A stretch of 64,000 bases of DNA. It comes from Nitrobacter sp. NHB1 (GTDB lineage Bacteria > Pseudomonadota > Alphaproteobacteria > Rhizobiales > Xanthobacteraceae). The notes beneath the pieces were generated by a model. The model did no database searches, had not been told where the DNA came from, and saw only the letters and a list, made by a program, of their open reading frames with translations. The stretch spans positions 930,001 through 994,000 of the forward strand of contig NZ_JBAMDA010000001.1 in assembly GCF_036964665.1 (NCBI RefSeq), in the 5' to 3' direction. This document shows, piece after piece, positions 46,321-54,586 of this stretch (its first letter is position 1; every line of letters starts with the position of its first letter). Position numbers and translations under genes: made by a program.

Positions 46321-48384
46321 TCATCTGGCGACCTCCAAGCGATAACCACCCGATCGGCCGTACGGTGCGTTGACAATTCGCTTGGTGTCGAGAAGGCGTT
46401 TCATCGCCATTTCAAGATCGCTCTTGTTGACGCCTTGCGAACCGCCGTCGCTCTGAAACGTCTTTGGCGCGTATCCTCGCCCCGGAGCTACATGGACGTG
46501 GACGTTCTGGCCCGTGGCTTTCTCAAGCAGTTCGAGAAACACCCGATCAGCCTTTGCTTGCCGCTCCAGCGGATCGCCCGTTACTGCGCGTGCGCGGTCA
46601 GGGACAAAGGCGCCTCGCTGATAGCGCATGGGGATTTCGGTGCCGATCTTCGAATAGTTCGATTTCATCAGCTTCAAGACACGCAGATCGGGATCGCCCA
46701 CTTGTCCCTCGTCCTTCACCCAATCGAAATACATCCGGGAGCGGATGGAGTTATTCCAAGCCGTCGAGCCTGACGTACCCGAACCGCTGTTCAAGCCAGA
46801 AAGTGACGGATGCGCCAGCACCACAACCGCGCATTTGAAGCGCAATGCGATCTTGCGAAGCATGCCGACGAAGGACCGCACTTGCTGGCGAATGACCTCG
46901 TTGCCGCCGTAGATGTCCGCGAGGGTATCCAGAACGACCAGCGATGGCTTTCCAGCCTCGCAGACGTCGACTAGCTCGTCATAGAGCCCCGTGGCATTTA
47001 GAACGCCCTCGCCATTCAGCGAAGCCAGCACGGCATCTGTGTCCGCAAAGCTGGAAGGATACAGACTCGCCATGCGCTCAAGCGAAATGCCATGCTCGCG
47101 CGAGATGGCGGCGAGGCGGATGTGGATTTCGTCCCGACTATCTTCGGCCGTCATGAAGATGGCATTGCCATGCTTGACCGGTCGACCGAACCACGGAACC
47201 GCGGATGCCGCACAAGCCGCCATGTGCAACGCGACCAGCGATTTACCGACGCCACCGTCGCCGTAGATCATCGTAACCTGACCGTTCGGAATCCACTCGC
47301 GAATGAACCAATCGCGCTCCGGAACCGGCAAGCCTGCCAATTCGGCTGCGCTGAACGATCGCTCAACAAAGGCGTTGCCGGGTTCTTCGTAATAGCCATC
47401 ATCTTCGGCAGGCCCGGGTAGGGGAATCGGGCCGGTGTAGGGCTCTAGAGGCGGTTGCGGAGTTGGAGGCGCCCCAATGATGACATCCGCAAACATCTCC
47501 TTGGCGGTTTTGTCCCTCAGCGGCATATCCGTAAATGTCATCGCGTTGTCGAAGCTATTATTTATTGCGCGCTCCCATCCTTCGCTCGACACTCCGCTCT
47601 CGCTGAACGCTTCCGCCAGCGCGTAATAGGCAAACTCGCGACCGATATTACCAATCGCGACATGGGCGCCAACCGCATTGGCAACCTTCAAGATGACGGG
47701 ATGCGAGCCGGTGCCGTCCAGCGCCCGAAGCTCCGCGCACGCCTCCGCAAGCACCGTTTCAGCGCGCCCCCGCGGAAGTGGCGCATGGTCAGCCGGCGCC
47801 AAGCGTGACAGGTCTACCTCGCCCTTGGGGGGCGCTGTCGTCAATGCGGGGCGCAGCACATTGCCGTCGTAAATATCCTCAACGCCAGTCGAGACGTAAG
47901 GCCCAGGCGTCTTTCCGGCGATGTTGCGGGGGTTTGTGAAATAACTTGGCGGGCACACAGCGTTAGCGTTGCCAACCAGGAGATCGCCCCATCCTGTCTG
48001 CCCTTTGCCCTGCTTTTGAAATGTCGCCGAGTCGGGAAGTCGGAAATATGTATGAAAGCCACCGGAGGGGCTGGTCATGTGCGGGGGCGGTGGCTCAAAT
48101 TCGAGGTTGTTGCACCATTCCTTGAAGACTGTCTCGCAGCCCCGTTCGACATCGCAAACCGCGATCCCGGATGCGCCGGGGTTAATGCCGATGTTGTAGC
48201 CGTCGGCGACCCACGTCTCCCATCGCAGGGTGTCCTTCGTGTGTCGGAGTTGCCACTCCTTGCCGATCGGGGCTTTATCGCCCTCATGGACTTGATGCAG
48301 AGCGAAGCCGTGACGTTCGTAAAAGTCGAAAAAGCTCGAAGTTTTAGATGACATACGTTTGATTGCTTTCTTTGATTGATGCAT
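46321..48384 (-). CDS. Primase-polymerase/RepA-like helicase fusion (satellite replication protein)
   Basis: 687 residues. The N-terminal part (about 15-190) is a bifunctional primase/polymerase-like domain (YNIGINPGASGIAVCDVERG, then TSPSGGFHTYFRLPD). The second half is an AAA/RecA-type hexameric helicase: Walker A YGDGGVGKSLVALHMA (about 372-387), Walker B PSLVVLDTLADIYGG, and VVVLAHPSLSG as in RepA. The C-terminal end has a winged-helix-like region (GVNKSDLEMAMKRLLDTKRI) for origin binding. The ATG at 48384 has GGGAG eight bases upstream. It is the satellite's autonomous replication protein. Confidence 0.85.
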   Translation of the reverse strand: MHQSKKAIKRMSSKTSSFFDFYERHGFALHQVHEGDKAPIGKEWQLRHTKDTLRWETWVADGYNIGINPGASGIAVCDVERGCETVFKEWCNNLEFEPPPPHMTSPSGGFHTYFRLPDSATFQKQGKGQTGWGDLLVGNANAVCPPSYFTNPRNIAGKTPGPYVSTGVEDIYDGNVLRPALTTAPPKGEVDLSRLAPADHAPLPRGRAETVLAEACAELRALDGTGSHPVILKVANAVGAHVAIGNIGREFAYYALAEAFSESGVSSEGWERAINNSFDNAMTFTDMPLRDKTAKEMFADVIIGAPPTPQPPLEPYTGPIPLPGPAEDDGYYEEPGNAFVERSFSAAELAGLPVPERDWFIREWIPNGQVTMIYGDGGVGKSLVALHMAACAASAVPWFGRPVKHGNAIFMTAEDSRDEIHIRLAAISREHGISLERMASLYPSSFADTDAVLASLNGEGVLNATGLYDELVDVCEAGKPSLVVLDTLADIYGGNEVIRQQVRSFVGMLRKIALRFKCAVVVLAHPSLSGLNSGSGTSGSTAWNNSIRSRMYFDWVKDEGQVGDPDLRVLKLMKSNYSKIGTEIPMRYQRGAFVPDRARAVTGDPLERQAKADRVFLELLEKATGQNVHVHVAPGRGYAPKTFQSDGGSQGVNKSDLEMAMKRLLDTKRIVNAPYGRSGGYRLEVAR

Positions 48385-48422
48385 AAGAGTTGCTCCCGCG
48401 TCGGCGGGTTTTTCAATCGGCG

Positions 48423-48677
48423 TCAGTTGCCGAGAATCAGCAGCGCGTTATAGGCCGCGTCCGCCGCAGCCTTCGACAGCGAGCCTTCGGTGAATTCGAC
48501 CAGCCGCTCGCCGTTCGTTTTCGGCGGCGAAGTGTGATTGAAGCCGCGCGCGGTGCGAACGAGCAAGCACTTGCTGATCCGAACGCCGGCGAATTCCACA
48601 TCGAAAAAGGCGAGAGGGTGATCGCCGTTTTCCCAAGTCTTCGGATTTTTGATTTTGGAGATTGCGGTGATTCTCAT
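48423..48677 (-). CDS. Small SpoVG-like protein (84 aa)
   Basis: 84 residues: MRITAISKIKNPKTWENGDH, LAFFDVEFAGVRISKCLLVR, SPPKTNGERLVEFTEGSLSK. The alternation of strands and the central basic segment resemble the SpoVG fold (a nucleic-acid-binding family often found in phage and satellite early regions), but the match is weak. It overlaps the alpA stop (ATGA) and lies 38 bases before the primase gene, so it is part of the early operon. Confidence 0.5.
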   Translation of the reverse strand: MRITAISKIKNPKTWENGDHPLAFFDVEFAGVRISKCLLVRTARGFNHTSPPKTNGERLVEFTEGSLSKAAADAAYNALLILGN

Positions 48678-48865
48678 GCCGCCACCTCGCCAACAAAGCG
48701 ATGCACTTCGCCAATCGGAATGAAGAAGCGGCCACCGCGCTTCACCATCTTCGGCCGCTCATTGTCGGGGAGGGAATAGAAATAAGACTTGCTGCTGCCG
48801 GTGAGGCGGCAGAATTCCGAGACCGAGACGGCCAGTCGGTTTTGAAGGTCAAGTGATTTAGCCAC
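48674..48865 (-). CDS. alpA: AlpA-family excisionase/regulator
   Basis: A 63-residue helix-turn-helix protein of the MerR/AlpA type. Core: LAVSVSEFCRLTGSSKSYFY (helix-turn-helix), then NERPKMVKRGGRFFIPIGEV (wing). This family regulates the integrase or acts as the excision factor in P4-like elements and PICIs. A longer frame goes to 48952, but GTG at 48865 has GGAG just before it and gives the normal AlpA length. A terminator-like hairpin stands upstream (48904-48948). Confidence 0.8.
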   Translation of the reverse strand: MAKSLDLQNRLAVSVSEFCRLTGSSKSYFYSLPDNERPKMVKRGGRFFIPIGEVHRFVGEVAA

Positions 48866-48903
48866 GGCGAGCTCCATTTTGATATGGCTCGCCATCGGGC
48901 AAC

Positions 48904-48948
48904 AAAAAGCCGAGACGAGCGCATGTAATTTGCGCATCTGCCTCGGCT
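48904..48948 (-). terminator. Terminator/attenuator between integrase and alpA
   Basis: On the minus strand, AGCCGAG (48948-48942) pairs with CTCGGCT (48914-48908), with an inner stem GCGCA/TGCGC, followed by TTTTTG. It follows int by about 110 bases and sits right in front of alpA, so it may end the int transcript or attenuate read-through into alpA. A short inverted repeat TGACAC/GTGTCA spans 48980-49012 next to it. Confidence 0.6.
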
Positions 48949-49060
48949 GCAATCCGGTTGCAGTCGTTCAGGGTGAAAATGACACCGGGGGGTCGTACCC
49001 GCTTACGTGTCACCCGCCAACGTGGCCGTGTCTTCTTACCCTTAGAACGCAGGCACCATA

Positions 49061-50272
49061 CTACGTTTTAGGAATTTTGTCAACGGGTCGGACCGCTTCG
49101 CAACAGTACCGACTCCAAAGCACCATGAGAGCGCGACGTTTTTCGATTGCTGATGAGCGTCGATAAGCCGCCTCAACATCGTTGCTGATGGCATGTGCCA
49201 ATGCAGCTTCGGCGATCTCGCGCGGCACGTCCGTTTTGTCGCCACACCAATCCCTGAAGCACGATCGAAAGCCGTGACACGTCGCAGGCAGGGCAGTGTG
49301 GCGCTTGATCGCCTTGGCAATGCTCACGTCGCTGATCGGTCGGCCGACGCGCTGGCCGGGGAATATCAGCCCCGCCTTCGTGCGGGAAAGTTCGAGGACT
49401 GCCATTGCTTCGTCAGTCAGCGGCACGACGTGTTCGCGACCGCCTTTCATTCGAACGGCTGGCACGGTCCATATCTGCTTTTCCGTGTTGATCTCGGACC
49501 ACTCAGCGCGGGCCGCTTCGCTGAAACGCGCGCCGGTCAAGATGATGTATCTGAGCAGCGCGGCGGACTCCGACGTGTCAGCCGAAAGCGACTTCCAGAA
49601 CTTCGGCATTTCAACGTAGGGCAGGGCGTCGTGGTGGCGGACGGCGCGCACCTTCTTTCGCGAGGGCAGCAAATGGGCAAGGCGACCGCGCCAGACAGCC
49701 GGGTTATCGCCGCTGCGGTACTCCGCCATCGTCGCCCAATCTAGCACGGCTTCGATCCGGCCGCGAATGCGCGAGGCTGTCTCCGGCTTTTTCTGCCAGA
49801 TCGGTTCAAGGATTTTAAGAACCGCGGCAACGTCGACCTCCGCCACTGGCCATGAACCGATTACCGGATAGACGTAATCCCGTAAGGTGTTCTTCCATTG
49901 CTGGCGATGGATGGGGTTTTTCCACGTCGCCTCGCGGCTATCGATGAATCGTTCGGCGCACTGCCGAAAGGTCATGTCACGGCGCGCGGCAACTCGCGCA
50001 GAAGCCTTTTTTTCCCGCTTCTGATTTATCGGGTCGACTCCGCTGCGAACAAGTTTGCGGGCGTCGGCTGCCAAATCGCGCGCCTCGGAAAGCGCGACGT
50101 CGCGGGCAGGTCCTAATCCTAGGTATCGTTCCTTCGCCGTGACCGGTGATTTGAAACGAAAGACCCATGACGCATTGCCGTTGGCATCCACGTCGAGCCG
50201 CAGGCCATCGCCATCAGCAAGACGATCGCCAGGCTTTGCATTCTTAACCTTGGCAGCGGTGAGATTTCCCAA
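49061..50272 (-). CDS. int: Tyrosine-type integrase (DUF4102/P4-like)
   Basis: About 403 residues. The N-terminal DUF4102 domain (NLTAAKVKNAKPGDRLADGD) is followed by a core-binding domain and the catalytic domain: Arg in LTGARFSEAARAEW, H-x-x-R in HGFRSCFRDW, the second His in LAHAISND, and Tyr in AAYRRSS. All are present. TTG at 50272 is preferred because GGAGG lies five bases before it; an upstream TTG (50284) has no such site. It faces the 3' end of tRNA-Ser at 178 bases, the classical position of tRNA-targeting integrases. Confidence 0.92.
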   Translation of the reverse strand: MGNLTAAKVKNAKPGDRLADGDGLRLDVDANGNASWVFRFKSPVTAKERYLGLGPARDVALSEARDLAADARKLVRSGVDPINQKREKKASARVAARRDMTFRQCAERFIDSREATWKNPIHRQQWKNTLRDYVYPVIGSWPVAEVDVAAVLKILEPIWQKKPETASRIRGRIEAVLDWATMAEYRSGDNPAVWRGRLAHLLPSRKKVRAVRHHDALPYVEMPKFWKSLSADTSESAALLRYIILTGARFSEAARAEWSEINTEKQIWTVPAVRMKGGREHVVPLTDEAMAVLELSRTKAGLIFPGQRVGRPISDVSIAKAIKRHTALPATCHGFRSCFRDWCGDKTDVPREIAEAALAHAISNDVEAAYRRSSAIEKRRALMVLWSRYCCEAVRPVDKIPKT

Positions 50273-50450
50273 AGTGTCCTCCAAACCTACGCCATATCCC
50301 TCGCTAAAATGTCGCTAATTCTACGGATCGATTAGCAACAATTCGGAATGATCCGAACCGTTGAAAGCGAGGAAGTGGCTGCGGCACAGCCGCTATATAG
50401 CCACTTCTCTCGACAATCCGCATTAGCTTGATATGGTGTGGACACTTTAC

Positions 50451-50540
50451 TGGCGGAAGGGGTGGGATTCGAACCCACGGTGGGCTTGCACCCACGCCGG
50501 TTTTCAAGACCGGTGCCTTAAACCACTCGGCCACCCTTCC
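50451..50540 (-). tRNA. tRNA-Ser (UGA), satellite attachment site
   Basis: A 90-base type-II tRNA on the minus strand. The acceptor GGAAGGG is paired with CCCTTCC, the discriminator is G, and CCA is encoded at 50453-50451. The anticodon loop CTTGAAA gives UGA. A long variable arm (GTGGGTGCAAGCCCAC) marks serine. The last 14 bases recur at 39559, so the gene is the probable attachment target and stays intact. Confidence 0.95.
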
Positions 50541-51157
50541 GTCGTCTCAGGAATTTCGACCGCTTAGCGCACGCCTCGCCGAAGCGCAATGCGAACGGGT
50601 TTTCTGAAAGAAGCCAGATTGGTCGCGGAAGGATGATTCGATTCCGCGATGCGGACGGAGGCAGATCGAAGGCCAAGTCGTCGAGCCTGCTTCGCAATAC
50701 TGGAGCAGGACACGATCACGCCTTCGCCGATTTCGTTTTCAGCAGAAAGTCAGCTTCCGTTATTTAAAAACAGACGGTTTTACAAAGATATGCCTGTTTG
50801 TGCTGATCGTTTCCTTAAGCTGATGGTCCGTTCTCGATTGCGCCTCTGTATCACCTCGGGACGCGCCGTCTTGGAGCATCACAGCCAGGCTTCGATACAT
50901 CTCGGGGAGGGTGATGCGCTCTTCCGTATGCCTTCCGATAGATCGGGATCGCTTTCTGACGGGCGACGAAGACCCTCCCGCGCGGAAAGCCGTTAGCGGA
51001 GAATGAGAATGCGGCCCTATGCTGCCGGGAAACTTCATGCGCATTGGTGTTTCGTTAGGCCGGCCGCTATAGAGTTCATTCCGCCGGGTAATGCGGGGTG
51101 TTGCGCGCGCGTCGCGATCATGATGGTGCTCCTACGTAAAGACAAAGAAATTCACCA
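50541..51157. other. Intergenic stretch between tRNA-Ser and the PilZ gene
   Basis: 617 bases with no gene I can support. Overlapping frames of 94-115 codons on opposite strands show no family features or good ribosome sites. The promoter of tRNA-Ser and that of the PilZ gene should lie here. Confidence 0.35.
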
Positions 51158-51442
51158 ATGGATGATCGCCGCAAACATCCGCGCGTCGAAATCGACGAAT
51201 CGGCTTACATTTCTGCTAGCGGATTGAGCATGCGATGCCGGCTGTTGAACATGTCCGCCGATGGAGCCGCCGTCGAGGTTCCGAATCCGGCTTTTGTCCC
51301 GTCGCATTTCCAGCTCATGACCGAGAAGGATCGTGTGATCCGCCACTGTCGGGTGATCTGGATCAAGCAGAACCGGATCGGAGTTACCTTCGATCAGCCC
51401 GGTGCGGAGGACGGCTCGACCGAGCCGGGCAGCAACCCCTGA
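51158..51442 (+). CDS. PilZ-domain protein
   Basis: A 94-residue single PilZ domain that binds c-di-GMP. The two contact motifs are RRKHPR (residues 4-9, the RxxxR loop) and NMSADGAAVEV (the N/DxSxxG motif, about 31-41). The rest (FQLMTEKDRVIRHCRVIWIK, then RIGVTFDQP) is the expected beta-barrel. It is a stand-alone effector; the partner protein cannot be told. Confidence 0.85.
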   Translation: MDDRRKHPRVEIDESAYISASGLSMRCRLLNMSADGAAVEVPNPAFVPSHFQLMTEKDRVIRHCRVIWIKQNRIGVTFDQPGAEDGSTEPGSNP

Positions 51443-51563
51443 TTTACTATTCGTTCCGTCAACCGACGGCTCACCCCATTTCCGCCGTGTTTGCGCTGCG
51501 ATATGTTCACGGCTTGGTATGGATGTGGGCCGTATCATGCTGACCGGCGCTACGATGCGTGGC

Positions 51564-52532
51564 ATGGCGTCCGGGAATTGGTCTTGGGGACGGATGGGGA
51601 AACCAGATTCAGATCGAATTGGACGTGCTGCACGCGCTGTAGCCGCCGCGGGCGCGTGCTTGATGCTGGCCAATTGCAGTTCATCGGGCAAGTTTAGCCG
51701 GATTGATCCGAAGTACGGAGTTTCGAGCAGCCCCCGGGTCGTCGGCTTCGGCGAGCCGGTGCCGAAAGGCGGCGGCACTTACCGGGTCGGCAAGCCTTAC
51801 ACTGTCGCCGGACGCGTCTACGTTCCTGAGGAAAATACCCATTACCGTGCTGAAGGACTCGCTTCATGGTACGGTGACGCCTTTCATGGCCGTCTGACTG
51901 CCAACGGCGAGGTTTTCGACATGGCCTCACTGTCCGCCGCGCACCCGACGCTCCCGTTGCCGTGCTATGCACGGGTGACCAACCTCGGCAACGGCAGATC
52001 CCTGATCGTTCGCGTCAACGATCGCGGACCGTATCACGGCAACCGGCTGATCGACGTCTCAAACAAGGCCGCCGAGTTGCTGAAGTTCAAGAGCAAGGGC
52101 GTCGCGCGAGTACGGGTCGAATATGTCGGACGCGCGCCGCTTGAAGGTTCGGATGACCGGCAACTGATGGCGACCCTACGAACCGGCGAACCGGCGCCGT
52201 CGCCATCCACGGTCAGGATCGCGTCGGCACGGCCGTTTGTGCCTCAACTCGCGTCGTCCGAGCGGCCGATCCGCAGCGATGTTCCGACGCCGGACGGGCG
52301 ACCCTATACGCTCGGACATACCTCGATGGACGCTGACTCCATCAATGCGACTTCCGAAATGTCGGCGTCCAGCCGCGTCCGGTCGCATCCACAGAGGCCG
52401 GACAATCCGCGAGCGGTTTCATACGACGCCAGCGGCGACAGCGTGTCAGGCGATGTCCACCCGGTCGCCGCTTATGCGCCCATCGACCCGCGCGGACCGA
52501 GCGAACTGCTCTCGGGGCGCGGACTCTACTAA
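51564..52532 (+). CDS. rlpA: RlpA-family septal lipoprotein
   Basis: A lipoprotein of the RlpA family, which binds or cleaves denuded peptidoglycan. The signal (RAARAVAAAGACLMLANC) has a lipobox ending in Cys. The double-psi beta-barrel includes EGLASWYGDAFHGRLTANGE, MASLSAAHPTLPLPCYARVT and IVRVNDRGPYHGNRLIDVSN. The C-terminal 120 residues are low-complexity, and no SPOR domain is visible. The frame is open from 51402; 51537, 51564 and 51594 are possible starts, all before the lipobox, and I take 51564 tentatively. Confidence 0.85.
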   Translation: MASGNWSWGRMGKPDSDRIGRAARAVAAAGACLMLANCSSSGKFSRIDPKYGVSSSPRVVGFGEPVPKGGGTYRVGKPYTVAGRVYVPEENTHYRAEGLASWYGDAFHGRLTANGEVFDMASLSAAHPTLPLPCYARVTNLGNGRSLIVRVNDRGPYHGNRLIDVSNKAAELLKFKSKGVARVRVEYVGRAPLEGSDDRQLMATLRTGEPAPSPSTVRIASARPFVPQLASSERPIRSDVPTPDGRPYTLGHTSMDADSINATSEMSASSRVRSHPQRPDNPRAVSYDASGDSVSGDVHPVAAYAPIDPRGPSELLSGRGLY

Positions 52533-52649
52533 GCGCCGCCCACCAGCAACCGATCCCGCCGTCTTGACATTCCCCGGTGCTCCTCGGGCGTGGTCCGTGT
52601 TGTTCGCGATGGTTCCAACTGTTAGAATGGCCCATTCGGAACACGGCGC

Positions 52650-53894
52650 ATGACAACCAGATCTTCCACGCCTGACAAACGCCGGAGGTTCGCCTGGCGC
52701 GGTCTGATGGCCGCCGCGGTCGGCCTTGCGATCGGCCTCAATGGCATCGCGTTGGCTGCAAACAACAGCGTACAGGGCGCCAAGAAGGAAGAGGTCTATG
52801 AGACCAGCGCCCCGACCGCGATTCTGATCGAAGCTAACAGCGGCAGCGTGCTGTTCGAAAAGAATGCCGACGAGCTACGTGCGCCGTCCAGCATGATGAA
52901 ACTGATGACGGTAGAGGTGGTGTTCGACGCCATCCGGAAAGGCAAGGTCAAGCTCACCGACGAGTTCCTCATCAGCGAAAACACCTGGCGCAAGGGCGGG
53001 GCGCCCTCTGGCGGATCGACCATGTTCGCGGCGATCAACAGCCGCGTCTCCGTCGACGATCTCCTGCACGGCGCGATCATCCAGAGCGGCAACGATTCCT
53101 GCATGGCGCTGGCGGAGGGTATCGCCGGGAACGAGAGCGCCTTCGCGGAAAAGATGACAGCGCGGGCGCGGGAACTGGGCATGACCCGCTCGACCTTCGC
53201 CAATTCCAACGGCCTTCCGGATCCGAACAACAAGATGACGGTTCGCGAGCTTGCTATGCTGGCGCGCCACATCGTTCTGACGTATCCGAATTTCTACAAG
53301 CTGTTCGGCGAACGCGAATTCACCTGGAACAAGATCCGCCAGTTCAACCGCAACCCGCTGCTGACCGCGATGGACGGGGCCGACGGGCTCAAAACCGGCT
53401 ACACCAAGGAGGGCGGCTACGGCCTGGTCGGCTCGGCCGTCCAGAACGGCACGCGGCTGATCGTCGTGGTAAACGGCCTCGAGAGTGCCGACGACCGCGC
53501 GACCGCCGCCAAGAAGTTGCTCGAATGGGGTTTTCGGAATTTCGAAGTCCGAACCTTGTTCGCAGCGGAACAGCCGGTCGGCTACGCCAAGGTGTTTGGC
53601 GGCGACAGCGGCTCGGTTCGGGTCGCCGCGTCTGAACCGGTTCAGGTCATGGTCCAGAAGACCGGCAGCGACAAGCTGATCGCACGCATCGTCTATACGG
53701 GCCCCGTTCACGCCCCGATAGCGCCGGGACAGCCGGTCGGGGTCATCAGGGTGTGGCGTGGCAAGGAAGTCGCGGTCGAGACGCCGGTTCATGCCACGGA
53801 CGCCATCGGTGTCGGCTCGACCATGCGCCGCGCGATGGACGGGGCAATCGCGCTTGTCATCGGGATGGTGCGCTCGGGCGTCGCGAGGCTCTGA
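52650..53894 (+). CDS. D-alanyl-D-alanine carboxypeptidase (PBP5/6 type)
   Basis: A 414-residue low-molecular-weight penicillin-binding protein that trims the terminal D-Ala of peptidoglycan stem peptides. The signal anchor is AWRGLMAAAVGLAIGLNGIA. The active site is SxxK at S81-x-x-K84, SGND near residue 148 and KTGYTK near 250. The PBP5-type C-terminal domain is present, and the last helix (AIALVIGMVRSGV) probably anchors it to the membrane. The stop overlaps the tmk start. Which dac gene it is cannot be decided. Confidence 0.92.
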   Translation: MTTRSSTPDKRRRFAWRGLMAAAVGLAIGLNGIALAANNSVQGAKKEEVYETSAPTAILIEANSGSVLFEKNADELRAPSSMMKLMTVEVVFDAIRKGKVKLTDEFLISENTWRKGGAPSGGSTMFAAINSRVSVDDLLHGAIIQSGNDSCMALAEGIAGNESAFAEKMTARARELGMTRSTFANSNGLPDPNNKMTVRELAMLARHIVLTYPNFYKLFGEREFTWNKIRQFNRNPLLTAMDGADGLKTGYTKEGGYGLVGSAVQNGTRLIVVVNGLESADDRATAAKKLLEWGFRNFEVRTLFAAEQPVGYAKVFGGDSGSVRVAASEPVQVMVQKTGSDKLIARIVYTGPVHAPIAPGQPVGVIRVWRGKEVAVETPVHATDAIGVGSTMRRAMDGAIALVIGMVRSGVARL

Positions 53895-54586
53895 TGACCG
53901 AGGCCGCACCCAAAGCGGGCCTGCTGTGTGGGCGCTTCATTACCTTCGAGGGCGGCGAGGGGTCCGGCAAATCGACGCAGATCAAAATCCTCGCCGAGCG
54001 CCTCAACGCGGCGAAACTGCGGGCCATCGTCACGCGCGAACCCGGCGGATCGCCGGGCGCCGAAATCATTCGTCACCTCGTGCTATCCGGCATGGGAAAA
54101 ATGCTTGGCGCCTATGCGGAAACCTTGCTGTTTGCTGCGGCGCGCGACGACCATGTTCATACTGTCATCAAGCCCGCGCTGGAGCAGGGCATCTGGGTGC
54201 TCTGCGACCGCTTTGCCGATTCGACCCGTGCCTATCAGGGCCGGCTGGGCGACGTGCTGCCAAGCGTGCTGAACGCGCTGGAGCGCGTCACCATTGGCGA
54301 TCTCAAGCCTGATCTGACCGTGATCCTCGACGTTCCGGTAGAGGTCGGGATGCAGCGCGCCGCCGCTCGCCGCGGCAGCCGCGCACCCGACCGCTTCGAG
54401 GCCGAGGACGTTGCTTTTCACCAGAATCTCCGCGGCGCCTATCGAGACATCGCCGCGAGCGACCCGCAACGCTGCGTGGTGATCGACGCCAATGCCGACA
54501 TCAATACCGTCGCCGCCGGCGTGTGGGCAGCACTGCGCGACCGCGTGCTGACAGCGGACTCCACCAAAACGGTCACACGGGCATGA
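53894..54586 (+). CDS. tmk: Thymidylate kinase
   Basis: A 230-residue enzyme phosphorylating dTMP to dTDP. P-loop FEGGEGSGKST (residues 18-28), the DR motif LCDRFADSTRAYQG, and the LID segment RRGSRAPDRFEAED. The longer frame is a shadow inside the preceding carboxypeptidase gene; ATG at 53894 overlaps its stop (TGATG). It overlaps holB by four bases at the end, a pairing common in proteobacteria. Confidence 0.95.
   Translation: MTEAAPKAGLLCGRFITFEGGEGSGKSTQIKILAERLNAAKLRAIVTREPGGSPGAEIIRHLVLSGMGKMLGAYAETLLFAAARDDHVHTVIKPALEQGIWVLCDRFADSTRAYQGRLGDVLPSVLNALERVTIGDLKPDLTVILDVPVEVGMQRAAARRGSRAPDRFEAEDVAFHQNLRGAYRDIAASDPQRCVVIDANADINTVAAGVWAALRDRVLTADSTKTVTRA

Larger units (their letters stand above)
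39559..50464 (-). mobile_element. Tail-less phage satellite (cf-PICI type) integrated at tRNA-Ser
   Basis: About 10.9 kb, every gene on the minus strand. Order from the tRNA: integrase, AlpA, SpoVG-like, primase-helicase, tandem repeats, small phage protein, large terminase, HNH nuclease, major capsid, protease, connector, portal, cold-shock protein. No tail tube, tape measure, baseplate, holin, endolysin or CI/Cro-type repressor is present. All frames are intact and many overlap by a few bases. This matches the published idea of capsid-forming phage-inducible chromosomal islands, which pack their DNA into self-made heads and take tails from a helper. No small terminase is recognised. A prophage that has lost its tail module is the alternative. 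Confidence 0.75.

Noticed and set aside
46143-46376. A 77-codon frame over the repeat array
   Set aside because: It overlaps the end of the primase-helicase gene and is kept open by the 11-bp repeats; no ribosome site and no protein family.
39112-50464. A gene transfer agent cluster
   Set aside because: GTAs of alphaproteobacteria have full tail genes and no integrase, replication gene or attachment sites; here the opposite is true.
50649-51044. Opposing frames of 115 and 94 codons between tRNA-Ser and pilZ
   Set aside because: They overlap each other on opposite strands and show no family features.
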